From Prorocentrum cordatum (taxonomy: Eukaryota; Sar; Dinophyceae; Prorocentrales; Prorocentraceae): DNA of 64,000 nucleotides. The stretch lies in contig CAUYUJ010014337.1 in assembly GCA_963575745.1 (NCBI GenBank), positions 29,077 through 93,076 of the forward strand. The letters are read 5' to 3'. Position 1 is the stretch's first letter, and each line of letters starts with the position of its first letter. The notes under the pieces are model-generated. The model was given only the letters and a program-made list of their open reading frames with translations, was not told where the DNA came from and searched no databases. Shown one piece after another: positions 21,350-31,432 of the stretch. Made by a program: the position numbers and the translations under genes.

Positions 21350-22907
21350 TCATGACTGGACCGGCGGGGGGAGCCCTGGGGTGCGACCTCCGCGGCCACG
21401 GCCGCCGCGACCTCGCCCCTTGTCCCCGCCGCCGGCCCCTGTGGTGGCACCCTCTGCGCCATGGTGGGCGGCCACCCGAGCATCCACCGCCTCGGCCTTC
21501 TTCATAGACTGCTCGACCTCCCAGTCCTCCTTGGCGCGGCGGGAGACGTGGTTCCTCAGCGAGGGCGCCATCAGCTCGTCCGCCTCGCCCAGAGGAGCCA
21601 AGTACTTGGCGTCGGCGAACGAGGGGGCACCCGCGCGCTTGTAGGCGTCCACGATCGCGTTGAGCCGGCGCACGATCACCTCCAGGCAGGCCAACCCCCC
21701 CAGGTTGACCTGGTCGAAGCACCCGGCCTCCTCGAGCGCCTCCACCAGCGGCCGAAGCTCATGTGCGACGCGGTCGGTGCAAGAACTTCTCGAGCCAAGC
21801 CCGAGGGGTGCCGGCCGTGCGGTACATCATCTTGCAGGTGCGCAAGCACGTCAGGCCCCCCTCCAAGCGCTGGTGGCCCCAGTCGTAGCTCAACGACTCG
21901 TTCACGGCCTTCCTGAACTCCTTGTAGCGCTCACCCTGGTCGTCCCACTCGACCCAGAGAGTGCGGGTGTCATCGCTAGCGGCGTCAGCCAGAGCGACAG
22001 CCGACGGAGCACCATCTGGGCCAGGAGGACCCTCCGCGCCACTGGCGGCGGCGGCCTCCAGGGCACCGTCAGGCGGGGGGGAGCCGGGCGCCGCCACAGG
22101 AGCTGCCACCTCCAGCAGGCGACTCAGCTCGGCGACACGGCGCGACTTCCAGCTCGCCACGTCGCCTCGCGGCATCAGCTCCAGACGCAGCGCCCTGCCC
22201 CGTCGAAGCCAGAGGGCGTCCACCCCAGCGCCGATGAGCGTCTCGCTCGTCGGGTCGACGATCGTGCCGATGTCCAGGTCGGGCACGGGCTCGGCCAGCG
22301 CCCAGACGTGTCCCTCAGGAGGGGGAGTGGGTGAGCCTGCGGCGGCGTCAGCCAGGGCGCCTCCCACTCCCCCGTCGGTGACTGGCAACGCCTGCTTCCC
22401 GCGGAGGCGGTGCGGCGGTCGTGCCGGCCCGGCCCATGGGAAGACGTCTCCGCCTTCCAGCAGTCTGCCTGAGGCGAGCTCCACCTGGGCGGGGCCGTCG
22501 GCGGCGACCTGCCCGCGGGCCTCCATCGCCACACGGCACTCGTCGGCTAGCTCCACGAGCCTGGCGAGGGATGGCCGCTCGCGGAAGCTGTAGAGCTTCC
22601 GGCCGTCAGCAGGCGGGGCACCCCCGTTGGCGAGGCGCTCGCCACCCGAGGGGCCATCAGCAGGTGAGGCCCCCGAGAGCAGCTCCTCCCACAGGTCGCC
22701 GTCCGGCGAGAGGACCCAGTAGACGTGAGGGTCCACCAGCTCGCCATCCTCGACACGCCGCGAGGGCCACACCACGACGCGCTCATGGTCCATGATGTCG
22801 CCGTCATAGCTCACCCGTGCACGAGCGCCGCTGGGGAGATCAGCGCACCACTCCTCCCCCGCGGGCAAGGGGGGCAGGGCCGCCAGGCGTCCGCGCCGGC
22901 GCGACAT
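21350..22907 (-). CDS. Gag-like protein of the element, frame broken near 21787
   Basis: First part (21759-22907): MSRRRGRLAALP..., then acidic/Pro-rich sequence, then DTRTLWVEWDDQGERYKEF and WLEKF. Second part (from about 21785, open 21350-21745): TDRVAHELRPLVEALEEAGCFDQVNLGGLACLEVIVRRLNAIVDAY, EADELMAPSLRNHVSRRAKEDWE, and a Gly/Arg-rich tail (GGDKGRGRGGRGRGGR) that may bind RNA. The order of a conserved helical core followed by an RGG tail, placed before RT, fits a Gag-type RNA-packaging role, and similar ORFs are common beside dinoflagellate RTs. A one-base shift near 21785-21795 is needed to join the parts. Start at 22907 is the first ATG of the frame. Function is inferred from position. 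Confidence 0.6.
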
Positions 22908-23373
22908 GGTGTCCTGGTCCCTGGCGGCGCTGGCGGCAGTTGAAGCACCTGTCCGCCAGCGAGATCCACACAGGCGAGAGGAGGCTCACCACCAAGTGCA
23001 GGCCCAGCGCCGCGGCGCTCGGTCCGTCGCCCACCTCGGGGCAGACGCAGCCGCCGCCCCCCGGCGGCGGCGGCGGCGGTGGCGACGCGGCCGCCAGCTC
23101 CGAGATCGCCCGAGCCGCGGCCTCGGCACGCAGCGCCGCCGACGAGGCCTCGATGCAGGCGTCGGCGACCCCGTCGAGCCACACGGGGGTCTCCCTCGGT
23201 GGCTCGGGCACGGGCTGAGGTGAGCTCGTCCGCCAGCCAAGGCCAGCGATCAGCGCCACGCACAAGGCCGGCAGCGCCGCAGGCACGCCTGAGGAGAGCA
23301 TGCGGCGTGCCGCCCGTCCTGAAGCCGAAGACAGGCTATGGAGGGGAGAGCGGGGACAAGTGAGAGAAGGCAT
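22840..23373 (-). CDS. Hypothetical N-terminal ORF of the element
   Basis: 177 codons beginning inside repeat A1 and overlapping the start of the Gag-like frame. It contains a hydrophobic stretch after Met25 (VPAALPALCVALIAGL), a Pro-rich run (PPPPPPPGGGGCVCPEVGDG), a second hydrophobic stretch (LGLHLVVSLLSPVWISL) and a Cys pair (CFNC). One or two membrane segments are possible. No family is recognised. Its place between the 5' terminus and Gag suggests it belongs to the element. Confidence 0.4.
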   Translation of the reverse strand: MPSLTCPRSPLHSLSSASGRAARRMLSSGVPAALPALCVALIAGLGWRTSSPQPVPEPPRETPVWLDGVADACIEASSAALRAEAAARAISELAAASPPPPPPPGGGGCVCPEVGDGPSAAALGLHLVVSLLSPVWISLADRCFNCRQRRQGPGHHVAPARTPGGPAPLARGGGVVR

Positions 23374-23462
23374 CCCGATGTTTAAACGTCCTTGGATCGT
23401 TTAGCAGGTACTGACATCACCGAATTCAAAAAGCCCAAGCTCAAACCGTTCAAGAACATATA
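23323..23462 (-). repeat. Split direct repeat A1 (5' terminus)
   Basis: 140 bp, 139 identical to A2 (16541-16680). On the minus strand the element begins TATATGTTCTTGAACGG at 23462, next to CAT repeats. Confidence 0.92.
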
Positions 23463-23788
23463 TCATCATCTTCATCATCATCACCATCGTCATCATCAGC
23501 ATCATCGTCATGAAAATCATCATCTGTAAACTTCAAAAAAAAACTCCAACAGCCTCCGACACACTCTGGACGCCACATATGAACCTATCAGCTCCTCTCT
23601 TCCTACTTCTCCTCATCCCCATCCTCCTTCTCCTGATAAGCAACTCTCACAATCAGCCCCCTCACCCCTCCCGGTATCCGCCCTAGCAAGTTGTTCATCC
23701 AGGATCGAATGTCGACGGTCCTCGTCCTCCTCCCCCTCCTCATCAACCTACCTCTCCCCCTCCTCCCCCTCCTCTGGGAGCCGCCGGA
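23463..23788. other. Right flank: interrupted CAT microsatellite, then unique DNA
   Basis: 23463-23520 continues the CAT tract cut by the retrotransposon. 23521-23788 is unique with no gene recognised. Confidence 0.7.
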
Positions 23789-24075
23789 CCGCCTCCTCCT
23801 CCTGCTCCTCCTGCTCCTCCTCCTCCTCCTCCTCCTCCTCCTCCTCCTCCTCCTCCTCCTCTTCACCCTCCCCTCCTCCTCCTCCTCCTACATTCCTCCT
23901 CCTCCTCCCACTCCTCCTCCTCCTCCTCCTCCTCCTAGTCCTCCTCCTCCTCTTCCTCCTCCTCCTACTCCTCCTCCGCCGCCTCCTCTTCCTACTCCGT
24001 CTCTTCCCACTCCCCCTCCTCCTCCTCCCCCTCCTCACACTCCGCCTCCTCAACCTTCTCCTCCTCCTCAGCCGT
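23789..24075. repeat. (CTC)n tract
   Basis: Pyrimidine triplets with TCCTCCTACTCC-type interruptions. Open frames give poly-Leu and poly-Pro. Confidence 0.9.
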
Positions 24076-24477
24076 TCTGGCTAAGGTCTTCTTCCCGAGT
24101 CAGTTGGCGCACATCCTCAGAGCGGCGTGCATCAGCGGGCCACAGACACCGGCGGCAACGACTGCGTGCACGGCGTGGTCGGGGACCCGTCGCTGCGCTT
24201 TATGTACTATCCCCTTCTCACTGCTGCTGTTCATCTTGGTTGTGTACCGCATGCACAAGAAGGACGTGCTTGAGGGAACTGTTGGGCCCGCCTCTCCATC
24301 CGAGAAGCGTGGCAAGGTTAATACCCGTGACGGAGGCCTCGATAACTGTGTCCATGGCGCGATGGTCGGTCGTCTTCTCACCATGCTAAGATAACTGAAT
24401 GTCTTGGCCAGCTGGCTCGGTATCCTACGTCGATTGGCTCTGCAGGTGGGTCTGGTCAGGAGTTTGCAGCAGCAGCC
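24076..24477. other. Unique sequence, no gene recognised
   Basis: Mixed-composition DNA upstream of the LINE remains. A 96-codon plus frame (24104-24394) contains one hydrophobic stretch (FSLLLFILVVY) but nothing recognisable. It may be the 5' untranslated part of the LINE. Confidence 0.35.
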
Positions 24478-24650
24478 ATGGACGTGGATGCTGCTGGCGG
24501 TGGTGGCGATCAAGCGAATGACACGTCGGAGCAGACGAGACGGCTAGAGGATATCAAGTCCTTGGAGGCGGCGCTGGCTGTTATCAAATCGCTCACGGGT
24601 GCGTGGGCAGATGGGCAATCAAGGCCACCAACAAGGATCTCTCTCGTCTG
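24478..24650 (+). pseudogene. ORF1-type start fragment of the decayed LINE
   Basis: MDVDAAGGGGDQAND followed by RLEDIKSLEAALAVIKSL, an acidic Gly-rich start leading to a helix with heptad-like Leu/Ile spacing, resembling the start of a LINE ORF1 coiled coil. The frame continues to 24786 with no further similarity. Confidence 0.4.
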
Positions 24651-24888
24651 CGTGCTGAATCCGCCGGCCCCTTGCGGGGCCATCAGGCTGCGAAGATTAG
24701 GCTTGCAGCTCCCTATACCAGTTGCAGTTTCCAGTTTCCACTGTTACAGTCCTTATTTCTGCTTCCTTCCTGCTGATTGTTGCTGAACGCGCGAGGGGGG
24801 GGGGGGCCGAAAAGCGTCCTGGCTAGCGTCCCCGAATCGCGTTGTCTGAATTCCTGGAGGGTCGTGGGACACGAAAAAAATACATGAG

Positions 24889-25442
24889 ATTCGCGTCCCC
24901 GAAGCCAGATTCCCTAGTAAATTACGCCATATTCGCGTCCCCGAGGCCATAAACCTTTTTGCAAATTGAACCATATTCGCGTCCCCGAAGCCATAATCCT
25001 TTATAAATTATGCTATATTCGCGTCCCCGAGGCTACATACATTCGTAAAGCATACCGTATTCGCGCCCCCGAAGCCATAAACCCTTGCAAATTTTGAAAA
25101 GAAAAAATCGCGCCCCCGAAGCCATGAACCCTATAAATTATATAAAATTCGCGTCCCCAGGGCCATAAACCCTCGTAAATTACAACATACTTGCGCTCCC
25201 GAGGCCACAAATCCTCGCAAATTATACCAGATTCGCATCCCCGAGGCCATAGACCCTTGAAAATTAAACCATATTTGCGCCCCCGAGGCCATTGACCCTA
25301 GTCAATTACTCAATGTTTGCGTCCCCGAGGCCACAAACCTTCGCATGTTACACAGCATCCGCGTCCCCGACGCCATGAACAATCGTAAATTACCTAATAC
25401 TCGTGCCACTGAAGCCATAAACCCTCGTAAATTAATATTGGC
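24889..25442. repeat. 42-bp minisatellite, about 13 copies
   Basis: Core TTCGCGTCCCCGAGGCCATA followed by an AT-rich half (AACCCTCGTAAATTA...). Cores start near 24893, 24935, 24979, 25021, 25063, 25110, 25151, 25193, 25235, 25277, 25319, 25361 and 25403, a spacing of 42 with two exceptions (44 and 47). Units are diverged by several substitutions. On the minus strand some units encode short ASGTRI or GFMASG repeats, but stops intervene. Confidence 0.9.
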
Positions 25443-25641
25443 CCTCGCGTGAAGTCCCGACATTGCTTCACGTCAGCGTCCAGACATCCCAACACAGCTC
25501 TGGCAAGTCCCATTCTAAGAGAGGGGGGCCGGCAGCATGGGGGCGAAGCCCTGACGGATATCATACACCCAAACCTTTTGCACGCTCAGGCCCACTATTT
25601 GGCGAATTAAGTGCGGCAGGAACAGATCAAGACGGAAACAA

Positions 25642-25836
25642 ATGCAGGGCAGGCTGGCTGTTGCTGAGGAGGAGCTCAAACTTGCTCAGAAGGAGTGTGA
25701 CGAGGTCTGTGCTCAGCATCAGGAGGCGCACAAACACTTGCTCGAGATGGAGGCGCAATGTAGTCAGTTGGAGCACCACTTACCTCAGGAACCAAAGCCG
25801 AAGGCTGGTGGGGAAGTGCCCAGTGCCCATCATTGA
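25642..25836 (+). pseudogene. ORF1 coiled-coil fragment of the decayed LINE
   Basis: 64 codons: MQGRLAVAEEELKLAQKECD and then HKHLLEMEAQCSQLEHHL, with heptad spacing of Leu/Ala typical of a coiled coil, which in LINE ORF1 proteins drives multimer formation on RNA. It is separated from the 24478 fragment by the 42-bp minisatellite and about 200 bases. Confidence 0.5.
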
Positions 25837-25969
25837 GATTCTGGGCCTCTCGGCTGAGAAGCTGGGCGAGTTGGCGTCGAAGGCTGCGGAAGGTGGTGAC
25901 TCACGTAAAGAAGTTCCAGCAAAGTTATCGCTGGGCGTCGCCGGTGCGATTCGTAGGCTGTACGTTTCT

Positions 25970-26780
25970 AAGGAGGGTGCCGGAGATGCTGCTGCGACAC
26001 CTGTGCCGCTCGGGTTCTGGAGGCAGTCCCGAGGCGAAGGATGGTCCCGTGCAGTTGGAAGTATGGGAGCTGGACGCGGTGGACTCGAAGGCTCAAAAGG
26101 GCACGTCGGGCGGCGTTGCGATCCTGGCCAAGACATTGGTCCCGATTACGTCTCACCCGTTGCTTTCCTCACCGTCGTTGGTGCTGGGATGTCTTTCAGC
26201 GAGGCACGTCCACCCGGGGCGTGAAAGGATGCATTGTCGTGGCCAGCATCTACCTCCACGGCTCCGTCGGCATGCACGAGGCCAACGGGCCAATCTCGTG
26301 GCAGCTGGCGGTGTACATTGCGAAGCTCACGGCAGCCCAGTACAATTGGGCAATTGCGGTGCACCATCATCAGCAGCAGCAGCATCATCATCATGATCAT
26401 CATCAGCATCAGTATCAACATCCTCATCATGAGTATCATCATCATCGTCATCATCGGCATCATCAGAATCGTCATCATCGTCATCGTCATCAGCATCAGC
26501 ATCATCAGCAGCACCATCATCAGCATAATCATCATCAGCATCAGCATCAGCATCAGCAACATCATCATCTGCATCATCAGCATCGTCAACATGACCAGGG
26601 AGCAACATGACGCATCGTGGCTGTATGAGAAAATAGTTTGATGGCGACTCCAGAGACTACGACATGCAGGCCCACCAAGGTCGAGCAGCCTTCGGTGGTC
26701 GATTACTTCCTGGTGCCTTCTAGCCGGGCGGCGCGACTTCCACAGCCTCAGGCAAAAGAAGACGGGGGCACTGCGCCACA
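25970..26780 (+). pseudogene. Broken endonuclease domain of the decayed LINE
   Basis: Frame 1: VWELDAVDSKAQKGTSGGVAILAKTL, the part around the SGGVAIL strand of endonuclease/exonuclease/phosphatase folds. After a frame change near 26200: IVVASIYLHGSVGMHEANGP and LTAAQYNWAI, the next strand and helix. A CAT microsatellite then replaces the region where the DxN catalytic motif would be. After it comes TTTCRPTK and SVVDYFLVPS, the SxxDYFLV block. Inactive. Confidence 0.6.
26362..26592. repeat. (CAT/CAG)n microsatellite inside the endonuclease remains
   Basis: About 230 bases of CAT, CAG and CGT triplets between two recognisable endonuclease blocks. Confidence 0.9.
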
Positions 26781-27890
26781 TCTCCCTGCCTTGATAGGCT
26801 TGCTGGCGGAGGATCTAAACATGAAGCTCCGCGTGGTCAATCAGCCTCGTAAGGTGCCTGCTGTTCCTAACCCTGGCTGCGCTCGAAGGGCGGCTGATTG
26901 GGGCCCAGTTCTTCGGCAGCCAACGGCGACGCGTTCTGCTGGGCAACTACCTCGGACAAGCCCCTGGACAGCCCAGCGGGGACCTGGAGAACCCCACAAG
27001 ACAACCCCCTTTTTGACAAGGCTCCATCGGGATTCTCCTTCCATGAGATGTAGTAGTCCCTGGGATCAAGCAATGGAAGAGGTCGAGAAGGAGATATACC
27101 ATCGATACGATTTGACGGAGCACCAGAGAGCGACGGCGATCCATCGGAGTGGTCGGGCCACGGCCAGCTTCACGCAGCTTCGTCGGAGGCCTCCTGCGAG
27201 AGGGGTTCGCGTGGGCGCGTATACTCTGGCGTACGGGGCGACGGCCGGATGGGCCAAGCGTCTCGTGGCGGTGTCCTCGTACGTTCGAGGATGTGCGGCC
27301 GAGCTGCACTCGGCTAACTTGTCCGTTAAGTGGAGGCTGCGCAGCACCACAAGATAGCAGCCGTCTTGGGTGAGGCTGCGCAGTACTGCAGGAAGATACG
27401 CAAACGGGAGGGCTTTCGGCGGGGCTCGATCACTGGGCGCAACAGTTCTTCATGCTGGAGCCCAACATGTGTCTACTTCTTGACTTTGGGAAGATGGTTG
27501 GCGACATCGTCCAGTCCGCTGACGAACGTTTCGAAGAAGCCCTCAAGGCTAAGCAGAAAGAATGGGAGAAGTCTGCACGGCCGTCTTTTGGTAACGGTGC
27601 GGGTCTTGCGCACAAGGCGACCAAGATGATAGATATGCAGTGCGTGCTGGACAAGTGGGAGGATCGCAGCAGGTTGGCGACGCCGCGAGATGGACGTGTG
27701 GTATCGCATGAGAAGGCATAGTTTGTGGAGCCGCTCCAGAAGGACTTCGAGAGCTGGCACATGCTAACCGACATAAGCATTAGCAACATGAAAGACGCGA
27801 TTCTCTCCTTTCCAGTCAAGACGGCACTATCCCCTGGAAGATTGCCATGCAGAATTCAATCATGTCGCGGAAATGGAGTTGTCTACGCTG
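26781..27890 (+). pseudogene. Linker region of the decayed LINE
   Basis: Frame-shifting remains. Blocks recognised: KAKQKEWEKSARPSFGNGAGLAHKATKM (in two frames from 27452), matching the W..A...GG.G..H..TK block that precedes RT in this LINE type, and a later SNMKDAILSFPVKTALSPG near 27785-27840, like the SFP..TA.G block before the RT fingers. The rest (26781-27330) matches nothing by eye. Confidence 0.5.
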
Positions 27891-27892
27891 GC

Positions 27893-28078
27893 TAGTGTCC
27901 GGCGGCGAGCCCGGGGGGAGGAGTGAGAAGCAACCTTCTCAGAAGGCTCGGCGGTCCCCCGGCTCTTTGAGAAATTGTTCTGAGCCTTCCCCGAAGACGC
28001 AGAAAACCTCTCAGAGGGCGCAAGAGCTTCCGAGAAGTCCCGCCGCCTTCTGAGAAGGCCTTCCCCTTTTTCTCCTCC
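27893..28078. repeat. MITE-like element M2, full copy
   Basis: Left part GGCGGCGAGCCCGGGGGG, GAGTGAGAAG, CCTTCTCAGAAGGCTCGG. Right part CCGCCTTCTGAGAAGGCCTT then TTTTCTCC. The two ends are inverted copies, and the inside has CCTTCCCCGAAGACGCAG as in the window-start copy. Inserted in the decayed LINE. Confidence 0.65.
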
Positions 28079-28099
28079 CCCTCATCCTCCTCATCTTTC

Positions 28100-28475
28100 C
28101 TCCGTTCCTCTTCTTCTGAGTATTATTAATCTGTTTATTATTACTATTAGTATGTTCATTATTATTAGTAGTATTATTAGTATTATTATTAGTATTATTA
28201 TTATTAGTATTATTATTAGTCTCATTATTATAAGTATTATTATTATTACTAATATCATTATTATTATTTATATTATTATTATGATTATGATAATTATTAT
28301 TAGCATGATCATTCTTAGCATTATTATTATTATGATTACGATTCTTATTATTTCCATTACTATCAATATTATCATTCGCATTACAATTACTATTCGTCTT
28401 CGTTTTCGTTTTCGTTTTCCTCCTCCTCCTCCTCCTCCTCCTCCTCCTCCTCCTCCTCCTCCTCCTCCTCCTCGC
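28100..28475. repeat. (TTA)n then (CTC)n microsatellites
   Basis: About 285 bases of degenerate TTA/TTATTAG triplets passing through TTCGTTTTCGTTTTCG into a near-perfect CTC tract. AT-rich, in strong contrast with the GC-rich surroundings. Confidence 0.85.
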
Positions 28476-28827
28476 TCGCCGCTGACACGTCTTCCAGTGG
28501 CCTCGGCAGCGGATGCGGAACGAGGCGCGGAACCCGCCCCTCGAGGCCCTCGAGCGGCCACGGGCTCGTCGCGCTCACGGGGCGGCGCGCGGCCCCCCCT
28601 CTGCGGGAGGCCGGCTGGCGCAGAACGCCATCGGCGGACACTCGAGGGGGGCCAGGAGGTGCGAGACACACTGGAGGCCAGTCCACAAGAAACCTTCCAC
28701 AAGAGACCCAACCATGAGGCCCCAGGACGTTCACTGATTTTGTTGGCGTGGGAGCCTCACGCTGTCCATCACGAAGCCATCGAAACCCGAGAAACCCAGG
28801 GCACACTGGAGGCAAGCAGGGTGGTTC
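28476..28827. repeat. Dispersed repeat R4, copy 1, and flanking DNA
   Basis: 28670-28810 shares GGCCAGTCCACAAGAAACCT, CCCACAAGA-type and CCATCGA(A/C)ACCC(A/G)AGAAACC blocks with 46185-46320, in the same order. No gene seen. Confidence 0.55.
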
Positions 28828-30330
28828 TTGGTATGGGTCTCCACCGTATCACTCTCAGAGTCAGCCTTGGCCCTCAATCTGGAGGCGGAGGTATCGTCGG
28901 CCTTGGGCGAGCACTCCGTTGATGCACAGCTGGACGCATGGGAATGCTTCAAGCTCACCCTCAGGGAGGCGCCATTCCGAGAGGCTTGCGAAGATGCGCA
29001 CGATCTTCGGTTACTTTGGACGATGTGCCAACGCCACTCGCTGCCACGCAGATTGCAAGCGATCGGCTCCGCACGCCGTCTGTGCATTTCAAGGCGTGTT
29101 GGCCGGCTGTTCGCATGCTTATGGGATGATGTCGGCGCTACTGATGAGGCTCTTGGATAAGGCACGCCGGCCGCGAAGTGGTTCCTCGGGCACAAACCGC
29201 CGACATATTGCTGCAATGAACAGGTGCAAAGTTGAGAGATGAGTACGCTGCGGCAGGCGGTGACGGATGACCAATCAGGATCCTTCCAGTTGAGTTTGGC
29301 GGCGCAACCTGAGAAGTCAAGATACGTGGCATCTTCTACTTCAGCGGCAAGGGAGGCGGAGCGTCATCCTGGAGCTGGCGGTCTCAAAACGCGCTGTTGG
29401 GTCAGGAACTTGAGTCACAATCATCACGGCAGGGAGGTCATTCGCAGTCAGGTTAAGCCCAGAATGAAAGCGATGCACGCCAGGAGTGGCAGGCTCTTAG
29501 CTTTCAAGCGCACGGTTGATCATAAACTGGACTGTTTTTGGAAGACGGGGCTCCTTTCCTCAGGGGCACACAGCGCCGGCGCATCAGGCTTGAACGAGGA
29601 GACGATCACCAAGTTGAGAGCCACTGCCAGCATGCTGGTTGGATCACGTGTTGGATCGTCGCCACTCACATCCCTGTTTACACGGCCACATGCGATACAT
29701 CGTTACGCGCCACGCGGGATGGATTTGGGAGTCCAGAACCAATCCTGCTCGATTGCACCATGCGTGGCTGGCTGTTGCTGCGCAGTTGGTGCACGATCAG
29801 TCCTGGAAGAACGCCAAGGGCCCCATCAGTGCGGTAACTCGTAGTTTGTGACGTATTGGTTGGGCCATGTATTCATCAACAGTCCTCATCGCCGACCTGG
29901 AGCACTACATTTCATTGCTCACGGTGTCAGCCACACGCGTTAGAAGGCAGTTATGCCATGGTTTTGCGCGGCGACAAAGTGCGAGGACGATGGCAAGGCG
30001 TGATCACCGCATGGGCGATGCGGCTCAGTTGTGGATGATGCCGCTTCGATCGTGCGTCGGTGATCTAGAGGCTTCGCTGAAGCGCGCAAACGCTGCCTCG
30101 TTGAGGGCGCGCTGGGCCAAAGCTTATTGGACGCAAGAGGTGAAGCGCTCTGTCGGACAGGCTGCGGCACCGCAATGTCTCGAATGTGGGCTTCCGCGCT
30201 CCAGCGTGATGCTCCTGGGCACCGTCTCTTTCGTTGTGGGCCTCTGCTGCAGTCAGTCGAGAGGAATGAACGAACGAACAACCACCAATGCGGACAGCAG
30301 CCCGGGTCAACTGGAGACCAGGTGAATGAG
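28828..30330 (+). pseudogene. Broken reverse transcriptase of the decayed LINE
   Basis: Motif A region: HSVDAQLDAWECFKLTL (28905-28970). Motif B in another frame: FQGVLAGCSHAYGMMSALL (from about 29090), equivalent to QGILAGCTHAT in the 59995 LINE. The part that should contain motif C is missing. Thumb region from 29390: RNLSHNHHG, FWKTGLLSSGAHSAGASGLN, and then NPARLHHAWLAVAAQL and KNAKGPISAV in a further frame. CLECGLP near 30180 is a possible zinc-binding remnant. Multiple frameshifts. Confidence 0.65.
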
Positions 30331-31432
30331 GCCATGGCCTCTGTAATAGTACTGCGTATGGTGAGACGCGCATGCGAGACATTTTTTTTGTCGCCGTTTC
30401 GTCTCCGCTCCAATGCGTCACTAGCCACGGGGCCACAACCGCCACCCCCACAGCTCTGGAACCGGGAACTGCGAGGGCTTGGGTTTTGGCCGCACTGCGA
30501 CCGCGAGCCACGATCAGATGATGAATGCCGCGCCACCTCCCCAGTGGCACAGCGGCCAGAGCCGAAGGCCAGCGCTCAGAGACGACACTGCCCCTGAAGT
30601 TCATTGCACAGTGGCGTCGGCCCTCTGCCGGCACTGCTTGCACACATTGTGTGCGCAAGCCCCAAGGGGTGTAAACAATAGGACATATTGCTTACTCAGG
30701 CCCTCTGAGACAGAGCCGCTTCGGCTCCCAAAGACACACCTGCAGGGACTAGCCACCCAGGCCCTGCACGGAGATCAACCCACGCCTCGGCAACAGCCAC
30801 ATGCCTCCGAGTCAAAAGACGGAGGCGAGCTTCAAAGTTTTGCTGGGCCGTGCCAGGCAGGCTCAGCCTCACACAGTGGTGAGCACGCAAGAAAGCATCA
30901 CACATGCAGGCACACAGCAGCGACACATTCGGGGGAAGAGGATAGAGCTGAATCAGCGTGGCAATTCATGGAATCATCACAGGGGCAATTGGAAACGCAG
31001 TACCCATCCATTGGACACATAACTCGCGGAAGCGATGGCAGAATTTGTAATGACGTAGATCATCATAGTCCCGAGACATATCAAACCCATATTCCCGATG
31101 CGTACACCCAAAGATACAGCCACGAGGATGAGAGTGGAAGCGAGCACTCGCACACACACCATGCGTGCAGATACGAAGAACACACATAGCAAGGTAAGGG
31201 GAAGTCGCTGCTGCGTTACGTCGGTTTTTGAAGGACAAGATGGGAGAGATTACTGCAACCCACTTCAGGCAGCCACTTTCTCAGTCGATACTAAAGGCCT
31301 TCAAACACCGTAGGTCCAGGGAGAGAAGGGCGTGGAGACGGCGTGGAGACGTGCATGCGAGACATGTAAAAAGTTATGTGAAACGGAGGGGAGGGGAGGA
31401 GGGGGAGGAATCCTTGTAGTCGATATCGTGGT
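30331..31432. other. Unrecognised stretch between RT and RNase H remains
   Basis: Contains a T8 run (30380) and short open frames without known motifs. By position it should hold the RT-RNase H connection of the decayed LINE, but no block is recognisable, so another insertion is possible. Confidence 0.35.

Larger units (their letters stand above)
16427..23462 (-). mobile_element. Tyrosine-recombinase (DIRS-order, PAT/Ngaro-like) retrotransposon with a methyltransferase-like domain
   Basis: Complete element of about 7.04 kb read on the minus strand. Order 5' to 3': A1 repeat, N-terminal ORF, Gag-like, RT, RNase H, tyrosine recombinase, methyltransferase-like domain, B1, A2, B2. The A copies differ at 1 of 140 positions and the B copies at 2 of 98. 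B1 abuts A2 exactly (16681/16680), giving the split direct repeat arrangement by which PAT and Ngaro elements regenerate full ends from a circle. Both flanks are CAT microsatellite. Joining 16426 to 23463 restores an unbroken in-phase CAT tract, so there is no target-site duplication, as expected for recombinase-mediated insertion. LTRs, protease and DDE integrase are not seen. The reading frame changes several times (see gene entries), so this copy may be inactive even though its repeats are young. Confidence 0.9.

Noticed and set aside
16541..23462. LTR retrotransposon with 140-bp LTRs
   Set aside because: The second repeat pair (98 bp), the B1-A2 junction, the tyrosine recombinase and the lack of protease, integrase and target duplication fit split direct repeats instead.
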